22,009 bases of DNA from Phototrophicales bacterium (GTDB taxonomy: Bacteria; Chloroflexota; Anaerolineae; Aggregatilineales; Phototrophicaceae). Made by a program: the position numbers and the translations under genes. Every line of letters begins with the position of its first letter. Within the stretch, counting starts at the first letter, position 1. Under the pieces are notes generated by a model that ran no database searches, was not told the origin of the DNA, and was given only the letters and a program-made list of their open reading frames with translations. The DNA lies in contig PGTJ01000007.1 of the NCBI GenBank assembly GCA_002794515.1, positions 1-22,009 of the forward strand, given 5' to 3'. Below are positions 1 through 6,722 of the stretch, in pieces.

Positions 1-1447
1 GCGCAGGCGGTAATGGCGCATCCATCCAAAACGGGCTATTCGCGCCATACGGGGCTTGTATCACCTCTGTCGCCACCCCCCCTTCAATGAAAGGCGCAAC
101 AGTGATGAATGTGGCAGAATTATCTGTCGCATCTACCATGAAGGCAATACTCAAGCCATCGGGCGACCACGCGGGCATCCGTCCACGCCGAAAGGCAACA
201 GGTGGCGCATTGCCCGTTAATTCTTGGGTGAATACCGTCTCGAAACCACTCTCTACGGCGCTATATGCCAACACCGTGCCATCGGGCGACCATGCAGGAT
301 AATCTTCATGACGGGTTGGGGTCTTGGTGAGATTGGTCGTCTCGCCTGTGTTCAAATCGAATATGTAAATATCCTGATTCCCATCTCGCCACGATACAAA
401 GGCGATGCGCCGTCCATCGGGCGACCATGCGGGCGAAAAATCGGGCGCATCGGACGAGGCGGGCAAGCGTTGTGGCACTTCTGAACCATCTGCCAACATG
501 ATATACAAATCGATGTGGGTGGCTTGCTGATAGCTCTCATAAACCAAATACAAATCATCTGGCGACCACTTTGGATTGGCTTCAAATGCCAAATTAAACG
601 TCAGGCGCGATGTGCCACCGGTGCGTAAATCGTATAAATATAAATCCCAGTTGCTGTCTTCACGCCGAGAGGCATATGCCAAGCGCGTACCATCATGTGA
701 CCACGCGGGATCGCGATCATCTTCTGGCGAATTGACAATGCGGAGTGTGTTGCGCGTCCCAACAGGCACAGCCCATATATCGGTCTGTCCCCGTTCCCGC
801 ACCACATAAGCCAACGTCCCCGCCGATTGCAACACGGCAGGGATGGGTGTGGATGTCGGGGCAAGGGTTGGGGCATTAATAACCACAACAGGCTGGTCGG
901 CGACTGGTGTCGGCGCGCCGATATTCAAACCAAGATTAGGACTTAGCGGGACAATCGGGATCACATTGGTCGGGCGATTGGTCGCCCACACCACCACACC
1001 GATTAAGGCGAGCAATACCACCACAATAAACCCACTCAAGACCCGATTTTGTGTGCGGAGTGGGTCTTCGGCGAGGGTGGTATCGATCTCCACACGGGCA
1101 GAACGTCGCGCCATCGCAGTCGAGGTACTATCCGATACACCCTTAACGGCTTTTCCACCGATTGTTGTTGCACCCTTCCCCGCAACACCCAAAAAGATGC
1201 CCGCCACACGCCCAATTTTACCGAATATCCAAACCAGAATATCGCGCAACAGACGCAATCCACGCAAAATCAGGGTGAAAAAACCACCGAATACGGCGAT
1301 GAATACACCGCCTATCCCAAGCCCACCTTTGCTAAATACGCCCAAAACGACCGACATGCTATCTGTCATGATAAGCGCCATCAGCGAAAGGCTTTTGAGG
1401 ATGAAAAGCCCTATTTTATCTGTTACTCGATACGTCCGTAATAACAT
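1..1447 (-). CDS. Membrane-anchored PD40/TolB-like beta-propeller protein (3' end beyond window)
   Basis: The reading frame is open from the ATG at 1447 to the left edge (482 codons), so the C-terminus is missing. About 137 N-terminal residues contain a hydrophobic stretch (about 42-61) and a basic amphipathic stretch (about 62-90). A clear membrane segment follows at about 138-154, then a Pro/Thr-rich linker to about 205. From about 210 on there are at least five PD40-type repeats with the core 'PAWSPDG', each followed by a short hydrophobic strand such as 'RIAFVS' or 'VLAYSA'. This is the WD40-like propeller seen in TolB. The charge pattern suggests that the propeller lies outside the membrane. 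No enzymatic motif is visible. Such propellers usually bind proteins or sugars. It is divergent from the LysM gene. The family is confident; the function is unknown. Confidence 0.88.
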   Translation of the reverse strand, partial: MLLRTYRVTDKIGLFILKSLSLMALIMTDSMSVVLGVFSKGGLGIGGVFIAVFGGFFTLILRGLRLLRDILVWIFGKIGRVAGIFLGVAGKGATTIGGKAVKGVSDSTSTAMARRSARVEIDTTLAEDPLRTQNRVLSGFIVVVLLALIGVVVWATNRPTNVIPIVPLSPNLGLNIGAPTPVADQPVVVINAPTLAPTSTPIPAVLQSAGTLAYVVRERGQTDIWAVPVGTRNTLRIVNSPEDDRDPAWSHDGTRLAYASRREDSNWDLYLYDLRTGGTSRLTFNLAFEANPKWSPDDLYLVYESYQQATHIDLYIMLADGSEVPQRLPASSDAPDFSPAWSPDGRRIAFVSWRDGNQDIYIFDLNTGETTNLTKTPTRHEDYPAWSPDGTVLAYSAVESGFETVFTQELTGNAPPVAFRRGRMPAWSPDGLSIAFMVDATDNSATFITVAPFIEGGVATEVIQAPYGANSPFWMDAPLPPA

Positions 1448-1526
1448 CTCTTCAACTCTGGTGTATTGTTGAAATTATCCAATATCGCATTTTACAAACA
1501 AAACGTCACAATCGCAAATAGACTTC

Positions 1527-1556
1527 ATGACTACTCGTCAACTCTTCTGTTAGAAT
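1527..1556 (+). promoter_or_regulatory. Possible promoter for the LysM/L,D-transpeptidase gene
   Basis: A TAGAAT box at 1551-1556 lies 18 bases after ATGACT (1527-1532, 4 of 6 matches to TTGACA). Transcription would begin near 1563, inside the longest possible reading frame. That would favour the later start at 1626. The match is modest. Confidence 0.3.
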
Positions 1557-1625
1557 ATGCTAATTCTGATTGTTTTTTGGGGCGGATTCGGTCATGATTA
1601 TATAAACGATTGTGAATGGAGATTG

Positions 1626-2720
1626 ATGATAATGTTATACACGCGCCACACCCCAATTATCTTATGGATTTGCTTGCTATCGCTGATAATAACCAACGGG
1701 GTCTCGTTTGCTCAAGAGAATGATTCACGCCAAACCACACATACTGTTGTCGCAGGTGATACATTATTCAGCATCGCACAACGGTATGGTGTTGATATGA
1801 ATGCCATCATCCAAGCCAATAATATCGAAAATCCAAGCCGTATTTATCGTGGGCAAATATTGGTAATCCCTGGTTTGACTGTGCCAGATGATAGCGCCCA
1901 AGTGCAAAATCCGCTCATCGCAGGCACACCGATTGTTCATGTGGTACAACGGGGCGAATCGCTGGGGGCGATTGCCCGTCAATATGGCACAACAGTCGAA
2001 CAAATTCTGCAAGCCAACACCATCGTCAATCCGAATCGCATCTACCCCGGTCAAAGTCTGAATATTTGGGTATCGCCAGAAGTGGCGCAACAAGTCGCCC
2101 CTGCCCCACAACAACCCGTGCAACCGCCACCAACGACCAACATCAGTTATACCATCCAACCGGGCGAAACACTGGGTATGATTGCCCAACGTTATGGCAT
2201 GAGTTGGACGACACTCGCCCAGATGAACGGCATCTACGACCCCAACCGCATCCTCGCGGGTCAGACTATCGTCATCCCCGCATTAAATGAATATGGTGGC
2301 ATCCAAGATATGGGCATCATCACAGGCATTTACGACCCACAAGCCCCATCACCCGCTATCCGCACAGGCAAATTCATCCTGATTGATTTGAGCGACTCCA
2401 AAGTGTATGCCTATCAAGATGGCATCTTGGTGCGGAGTGTGTTGGTATCTACCGGATTGCCCGCCACACCGACCGTACAGGGTCAATTCGCCATTCGCCA
2501 ACGAGTCCGCTCACAACGGATGACAGGACCGGGTTATGATTTGCCCAATGTGGAATGGGTGCTGTATTTTTATCAGGGATATGCCCTGCACGGCACATAT
2601 TGGCATAGCAATTGGGGCAGACCGATGAGTCATGGTTGTGTGAATATGCCCAATAGCGAAGCGCAATGGTTTTATGAAAATTTTGGCGAAATTGGCACCC
2701 CTGTCCATGTTCAAGCATAA
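1626..2720 (+). CDS. Secreted LysM-domain L,D-transpeptidase (YkuD family)
   Basis: This is a peptidoglycan-binding and cross-linking enzyme. I prefer the ATG at 1626 because GGAG (1618-1621) precedes it and the product then starts with a signal peptide (hydrophobic about 9-24, 'SFAQ' near 27-30). The frame is open back to an ATG at 1557, and the ATG at 1632 is also possible. The 364-residue product has three LysM repeats (about 38-83, 104-149, 174-219), each ending in a '(N/D)P(S/N)RI...GQ' pattern, joined by Pro/Gln-rich linkers. A YkuD domain covers about 249-364. The catalytic signature 'SHGCVNM' gives His336 and the nucleophile Cys338, with an upstream 'LHGTYWH' at His322. It probably acts outside the cytoplasmic membrane, making 3-3 cross-links or attaching proteins to the wall. 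It ends just before a strong hairpin. Confidence 0.93.
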   Translation: MIMLYTRHTPIILWICLLSLIITNGVSFAQENDSRQTTHTVVAGDTLFSIAQRYGVDMNAIIQANNIENPSRIYRGQILVIPGLTVPDDSAQVQNPLIAGTPIVHVVQRGESLGAIARQYGTTVEQILQANTIVNPNRIYPGQSLNIWVSPEVAQQVAPAPQQPVQPPPTTNISYTIQPGETLGMIAQRYGMSWTTLAQMNGIYDPNRILAGQTIVIPALNEYGGIQDMGIITGIYDPQAPSPAIRTGKFILIDLSDSKVYAYQDGILVRSVLVSTGLPATPTVQGQFAIRQRVRSQRMTGPGYDLPNVEWVLYFYQGYALHGTYWHSNWGRPMSHGCVNMPNSEAQWFYENFGEIGTPVHVQA

Positions 2721-2731
2721 TTAATTCATGC

Positions 2732-2763
2732 AAAAAGCCTGTGAGATGATACACAGGCTTTTT
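2732..2763. terminator. Bidirectional intrinsic terminator
   Basis: A perfect 12-bp stem, AAAAAGCCTGTG (2732-2743) against CACAGGCTTTTT (2752-2763), with an 8-base loop. There is a T run on the right and an A run on the left. It lies between two convergent genes, so it can stop transcripts from both sides. Confidence 0.93.
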
Positions 2764-2768
2764 TATTT

Positions 2769-3347
2769 TCATTCTGTTGGATTAATGCCGTCTAAGCCCA
2801 GTTCTTTCGCCTTCGCTTGCATGGCTTTTAGCACCAATGGCACATGAAATTCCCATAAATCCACACCGAGCAATGCCGCGCCATCTTCGACATCTTGCCG
2901 ATTCACACCGCGTGCAAATGCCTTATCTTTCCACTTTTTCTTGATAGAAGATACCTCGACATCACGGACATCTTTACTCGGGCGTACCAGTGCCGCGGCG
3001 GTGATGAGACCGGTCAGTTCATCTACGGCGAATAAGGCTTTATCACGCAAAGTCACGCGGTCATCTGCCCCCAGGGGTCCGTGACTGAGGATGGTACGAA
3101 TATCTTCTTCGCTCAGACCGCGTTCCCGCAAAATCGGCGCACCATCCATCGGATGTTGTTCGAGCGATGGATGAATTTCCCAATCGAAATCGTGCAATAA
3201 ACCGACCAATCCCCAGCTATCGGGGTCTTCACCATAATGTTCGGCATATGCCCGCATGGCAACTTCTACCGATAGCATGTGCTTGCGTAAACTGTCCGAT
3301 TGCACAAACTCACAAACAATTTCCCATGCTTGATCTCTGTTCATCAC
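2769..3347 (-). CDS. HD-domain protein (predicted metal-dependent phosphohydrolase)
   Basis: A 192-residue soluble protein with an HD-type motif set: His23, the 'LLHDFD' doublet His52-Asp53, His59 and His65, and an Asp in 'AVDELTGLI' near 109. The HDIG-like families hydrolyse nucleotides or phosphate esters. The substrate cannot be read from the sequence. The frame begins with GTG (3347) followed directly by ATG (3344); AAGG lies 8 bases before the GTG, so either start is possible. It begins 10 bases after the kinase stop codon on the same strand, so the two genes very likely share a transcript from the kinase promoter. The transcript ends at the hairpin at 2732-2763. Confidence 0.85.
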   Translation of the reverse strand: MMNRDQAWEIVCEFVQSDSLRKHMLSVEVAMRAYAEHYGEDPDSWGLVGLLHDFDWEIHPSLEQHPMDGAPILRERGLSEEDIRTILSHGPLGADDRVTLRDKALFAVDELTGLITAAALVRPSKDVRDVEVSSIKKKWKDKAFARGVNRQDVEDGAALLGVDLWEFHVPLVLKAMQAKAKELGLDGINPTE

Positions 3348-3357
3348 CTGATTAACC

Positions 3358-5163
3358 TTAAAAATCTGCCACTAAAATTCTAATCGTGATCGGTTCGCCA
3401 ATAGGCAATTGACCGCGTGTCCGCAGTTGCCACTGTCCAGAGAGCGGTTCTTGGCTACCCACAGAGGGCAAGCGCAACACCATCTCAATCTCGACAGTTG
3501 CCCCAACATCCACTGCTTCGCGCAACAAGATGGGTGTCGATCCAAAACTCTGACCACTCCCTGTGATAAAACGCAACGATGTATTCACTTCCCAAGCACA
3601 TGTGCCAGTATTCAGCAAAGTTAATCGCCGTGTATAGGTGCTATTCGTCCTAAAAAAGCCCCCTTCGCGCCCATCTTTGGGTGTTTGTTCGATGATGGCA
3701 TAATCGAAGATACAGGCGGCATATGTCGCCGTCTGTTCCACCGCCACCGTTAAGGTCATATTCGGCGTTGGTGATGGGGTGAAGGTTTGGCTCGGTGTGA
3801 GCGTCAGCGTCTCCGTTGGGGCGGTTGTGGGCGTACTTGTTAAGCGCGGTGTGTTCGTTGGGCGCGGTGTATTCGTTGGAGGCGCTGTATTAGCTGGTGT
3901 AAGTGTATAGGTTGGTGTTTCTGAAGGGATAATCACCACAGGGACTTCTGTGGTCATCTCAACAGCTCGTGTTTGTGTGGGTTGTGGTGTCGATGATGGG
4001 GTTGGTTCTTCTGTTTCATCCACAAGAACCACACTTAACGCGGTCGGATTGGCATTTGTGCCAAAAATTGACGGAAAAATGCCGACATTCATGCCCACCA
4101 AATAACCACCGATCAACACAATCAGGGCAAATATGAATGCCATACCAAACAGGATGACGGCGCTTGGCTTTTTCGGTTCGTCAATCGGTGTTGGTTTCGG
4201 TTGCACCACCACTTTACGAATGGGCAATGTGGGGCTATCAATATCCGACTCGGATGTGGTGTCTTTGGGCAACACCTGTCGCTTGGTCGGGGTGGTGGTA
4301 TTGATCGTGGTCGTATCACCTGTGAGCATCGCCTCTAGTTGACGAATATCATCAATCAACTCATTGGCACTGGCATACCGCTCATCAGGTTCTTTCGCCA
4401 TCAAACGGGTGATGATGTCATCTAGCGCCTTCGGCAGTTGCGGATTTAATTCTAATATCGAAGGTACGGGGTCATTGAGATGTTTCATGATGAGCGCCAG
4501 TGGTGTTTCGGCATCATATGGCAAATGCCCCGTCACCATCTGGAACATAATCACACCAAGTGAATATAAATCCGAGCGTTCATCACCCGTCTCGCCAACA
4601 CCCTGTTCTGGAGACATATACGCGGGTGTCCCGACCAATCCACCCGTCACCGTCATCTGTGAACCCTTCACAATTTTGGCGATACCAAAGTCGGTGAGGA
4701 CAACCCGATGCCCCTCTTTAGAATCGAGCATCAGGTTCGCGGGTTTGACATCACGGTGGATCATGCCCGATTTATGGGCATACGCCAACGCACTCGCCGC
4801 CTCACGGCTAATGCGAAGCGCATCCTCTAAGGGAATAGGTTGCCCTTTTTGCTCATATTCGGCAAAATATTCCTTGAGTGTCACACCATCGATGAGTTCC
4901 ATCACCATGTAGTAACTCTCGGTGGTGTTATCATATTCAAAATCGTACACCTGAACAATGTGCGGATGTTTGAGGCGTGCAATATTTTGCGCTTCTTTCT
5001 CGAAGCGTGTGGCAAATTCATCATCATCTGCCAAAAATTTGTGCATCACCTTGACCGCGACATATCGGTCTAAATTGGCGTGATACGCCCGATAGACCTC
5101 TGCCATACCGCCACGCCCAAGGCGTTCAATGATTTCGTATTTTCCAATTTTGCGATTTTTCAC
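3358..5163 (-). CDS. Membrane Ser/Thr protein kinase (PknB-like) with C-terminal NBR1 Ig-like domain
   Basis: The cytoplasmic kinase domain (about 8-280) is complete: glycine loop 'LGRGGMAEVY' (15-24), Lys38 in 'VAVKVM', catalytic 'HRDVKPAN' (136-143), 'DFG' (158-160) and the activation segment end 'GTPAYMSPEQ'. A juxtamembrane linker is followed by one membrane helix (about 334-357), a Thr/Pro-rich stalk (about 386-460) and an extracytoplasmic domain (about 490-601). The 'NTGTCAW' pattern in that last domain is typical of the NBR1-type Ig-like fold. PknB of actinobacteria and firmicutes carries PASTA repeats there instead, so the sensed ligand probably differs. The start is GTG at 5163, with only a weak ribosome site. 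It heads an operon with the HD-domain gene. Confidence 0.95.
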   Translation of the reverse strand: MKNRKIGKYEIIERLGRGGMAEVYRAYHANLDRYVAVKVMHKFLADDDEFATRFEKEAQNIARLKHPHIVQVYDFEYDNTTESYYMVMELIDGVTLKEYFAEYEQKGQPIPLEDALRISREAASALAYAHKSGMIHRDVKPANLMLDSKEGHRVVLTDFGIAKIVKGSQMTVTGGLVGTPAYMSPEQGVGETGDERSDLYSLGVIMFQMVTGHLPYDAETPLALIMKHLNDPVPSILELNPQLPKALDDIITRLMAKEPDERYASANELIDDIRQLEAMLTGDTTTINTTTPTKRQVLPKDTTSESDIDSPTLPIRKVVVQPKPTPIDEPKKPSAVILFGMAFIFALIVLIGGYLVGMNVGIFPSIFGTNANPTALSVVLVDETEEPTPSSTPQPTQTRAVEMTTEVPVVIIPSETPTYTLTPANTAPPTNTPRPTNTPRLTSTPTTAPTETLTLTPSQTFTPSPTPNMTLTVAVEQTATYAACIFDYAIIEQTPKDGREGGFFRTNSTYTRRLTLLNTGTCAWEVNTSLRFITGSGQSFGSTPILLREAVDVGATVEIEMVLRLPSVGSQEPLSGQWQLRTRGQLPIGEPITIRILVADF

Positions 5164-5223
5164 GAGTTCGCCCGAGCCTTATTATGACCAATGGATTGGC
5201 TTGTCATCAATAATAACATTCAC

Positions 5224-5252
5224 AGTATACCCTATAACTGTTTCTCTCTCAA
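5224..5252 (-). promoter_or_regulatory. Sigma-70-type promoter of the kinase/HD operon
   Basis: Read on the minus strand: TTGAGA (5252-5247, 5 of 6 consensus), an exact 17-base spacer, then TATACT (5229-5224, 5 of 6). Transcription should start near 5217, about 54 bases before the GTG start. Confidence 0.7.
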
Positions 5253-5326
5253 TTGAAAACAGGGCTAGTTTTTTGGGATATTGGGAATTTGTTACATGCG
5301 ACATCCTAACGCTTCCCCAACGAGAC

Positions 5327-5355
5327 TTGTAACACAACATATTTTTTAAGATAAT
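5327..5355 (+). promoter_or_regulatory. Sigma-70-type promoter of the SGNH-like gene
   Basis: TTGTAA (5327-5332), a 17-base spacer and GATAAT (5350-5355). The predicted start is near 5362, with the ATG at 5391. It is divergent from the kinase promoter in the same gap (5164-5390). The remaining 75 or so bases between the two promoters show no other clear element. Confidence 0.6.
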
Positions 5356-5390
5356 TCCCCAAAAGACGATCAAGCGGAGACCATTTTGAG

Positions 5391-6221
5391 ATGATTAAAA
5401 AATTCCTCAGCCTCATCATTTTATGTGTGCTATTCACCTTATCCCCTGCCCTTGCCCAAGACAACACCGATGATAACCCCGATTGGTGGAAAGAAATGCC
5501 CGTCATCCCCGTTGTGAGCGATACCGCCCGCGAGATTTATCGGCGCGGAATCGAAATGGGCAATAATCCCAACGCCTTCGCTAAAGTCGGTGATTGTCAG
5601 AATGTATCCAGCTTCTTTTTAGGCATATTCGATAAACCCGATGAATACATCTTGGGGGATGATTATGCCTATCTGCAAGAGACGATAGACCATTTCGCAG
5701 GGTCATTTGAACGCAATAGCGAAGCGGTCGATAACGGCTTCAATGTTGCATCGGTGCTATCGCCATTATGGGCAAGTCGCCGTTGTGACCCCACAGAATC
5801 GCCAAATGAATGCGAAAACCGCCTGCATAACCCAAGCATTGTGTTCATCAGCATGGAAACATGGTGGAGTGGCGAAGATGCAAGTATTTACGAAGGTTAT
5901 CTGAGCGAAATTGTCGAATATTGGATTAGCGAAGGTGTCGTGCCAATTTTAGCCACCAAAGCCGATAATTTAGAAGGTAATCATGGCATCAACCGCGCAA
6001 TTGCCACTGTTGCCCGCCGTTATGATGTGCCTTTGTGGAACTTTTGGTTAGCCGTCCAAGATTTGCCGAATGGCGGTCTGACAGAAGATGGCTTTCATCT
6101 GACCTTTGCGCGGAACTTTTTCAACGACCCACAACGCCTAAAATATGGCTGGGTCATTCGTAATCTGACGGCATTACAGGCGCTGGATGCTGTGTGGCGT
6201 GGTGTGAATGAAAATCAATAA
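5391..6221 (+). CDS. Secreted SGNH/GDSL-hydrolase-like protein with Cys at the nucleophile position
   Basis: A 276-residue protein with a signal peptide (hydrophobic 5-20, cleavage probably after 'ALA', about 20-22). The layout matches an SGNH fold. Block I is 'KVGDCQ' (65-70), with Cys69 where Ser is usual. A conserved-looking middle 'AYLQETIDHF' follows, then a strand 'IVFISMETWW' (150-159) where block III (GTND-like) is expected. The last block is 'EDGFHLT', with Asp233 and His236 as the expected Asp-His pair. Known members are esterases or lipases, or sugar O-deacetylases. Cysteine at the nucleophile and the lost block III Asn make activity uncertain. GGAG lies 11 bases before the ATG. 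It has its own promoter, divergent from the kinase, and converges on the lipoprotein gene. Confidence 0.75.
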   Translation: MIKKFLSLIILCVLFTLSPALAQDNTDDNPDWWKEMPVIPVVSDTAREIYRRGIEMGNNPNAFAKVGDCQNVSSFFLGIFDKPDEYILGDDYAYLQETIDHFAGSFERNSEAVDNGFNVASVLSPLWASRRCDPTESPNECENRLHNPSIVFISMETWWSGEDASIYEGYLSEIVEYWISEGVVPILATKADNLEGNHGINRAIATVARRYDVPLWNFWLAVQDLPNGGLTEDGFHLTFARNFFNDPQRLKYGWVIRNLTALQALDAVWRGVNENQ

Positions 6222-6239
6222 ACAGCCAGATACACAAGC

Positions 6240-6259
6240 GGGCGCAACTGATTGCGCCC
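6240..6259. terminator. Hairpin between convergent genes, possible terminator
   Basis: A perfect 8-bp stem GGGCGCAA/TTGCGCCC with a 4-base loop, lying between the ends of the SGNH-like gene and the lipoprotein gene. There is no T run on either side, so it may only stall the polymerase or protect RNA ends. Confidence 0.45.
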
Positions 6260-6272
6260 ACCTTGCCACGAC

Positions 6273-6719
6273 TTACGATGTGGGATTCGCCATCTCGCGT
6301 CCCTTACCACAAACTTTCCATTCGCCATCATCATTGATGACCCGATACGGCACACGCGATAAATCTAATCCGCGTGTGTCTTCACCCTGATACACCAAAT
6401 CGATTGTGCCTGTGCATAACACCAACACCACATCACCATTGGTGCCATCTTCGGCGCACGATACATCATTGAGCGATGCTTCCACCGCGCCAAATGAACG
6501 GAATTCACGCATTCCATCGCCTTCATAGGCGGGACATAAGGTCTGTGCAAAGCCCATTTCATCTTTATTGACCAACAATGTCAAATGGCGCAAAACGACT
6601 TGCACCGCGCCCGATTCGGTCGTCACGGCTTCGGTACTATCCGATGTGGTGGGAGACCCCTCTCCCCCACCACATCCTGCTAAAAGGCTTATCATCAACA
6701 CCAGCAGAACGATTTTCAT
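6273..6719 (-). CDS. Small secreted lipoprotein, function unknown
   Basis: 148 residues. The start has a short hydrophobic signal and the lipobox 'LLAGC' (12-16), so Cys16 should be lipidated and the protein anchored to the outer face of the membrane. A Gly/Ser/Thr-rich spacer leads to a mature domain from about 36 with a helix ('GAVQVVLRHLTLLVNKDEM') followed by strands and several cysteines. The layout recalls small NTF2-like lipoproteins, but I cannot assign a family. Its ATG lies 3 bases after the stop codon of the lyase gene, so translation is probably coupled and the two are co-transcribed. Confidence 0.75.
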   Translation of the reverse strand: MKIVLLVLMISLLAGCGGGEGSPTTSDSTEAVTTESGAVQVVLRHLTLLVNKDEMGFAQTLCPAYEGDGMREFRSFGAVEASLNDVSCAEDGTNGDVVLVLCTGTIDLVYQGEDTRGLDLSRVPYRVINDDGEWKVCGKGREMANPTS

Positions 6720-6722
6720 CTA

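Noticed and set aside
150..440. Repeated ccatcgggcgaccatgc-like segments about 125-135 bases apart
   Set aside because: They look like direct repeats of a CRISPR at first sight, but on the minus strand they encode the 'AWSPDG' core of the propeller repeats.
843..1472. Long plus-strand reading frame (209 codons)
   Set aside because: It lies opposite the PD40 protein gene, has a biased composition (many Thr, Pro, Arg) with no recognisable domain, and the minus-strand frame carries clear repeats.
3770..3930. Tandem repeats of ttcgttgggcgcggtgt-like units
   Set aside because: They encode the Thr/Pro-rich stalk of the kinase ('TNTPRPTNTPR'), so they are coding low-complexity sequence, not a separate element.
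4364..4912. 182-codon plus-strand frame inside the kinase gene
   Set aside because: It is antisense to the conserved kinase core, with no ribosome site and no domain.
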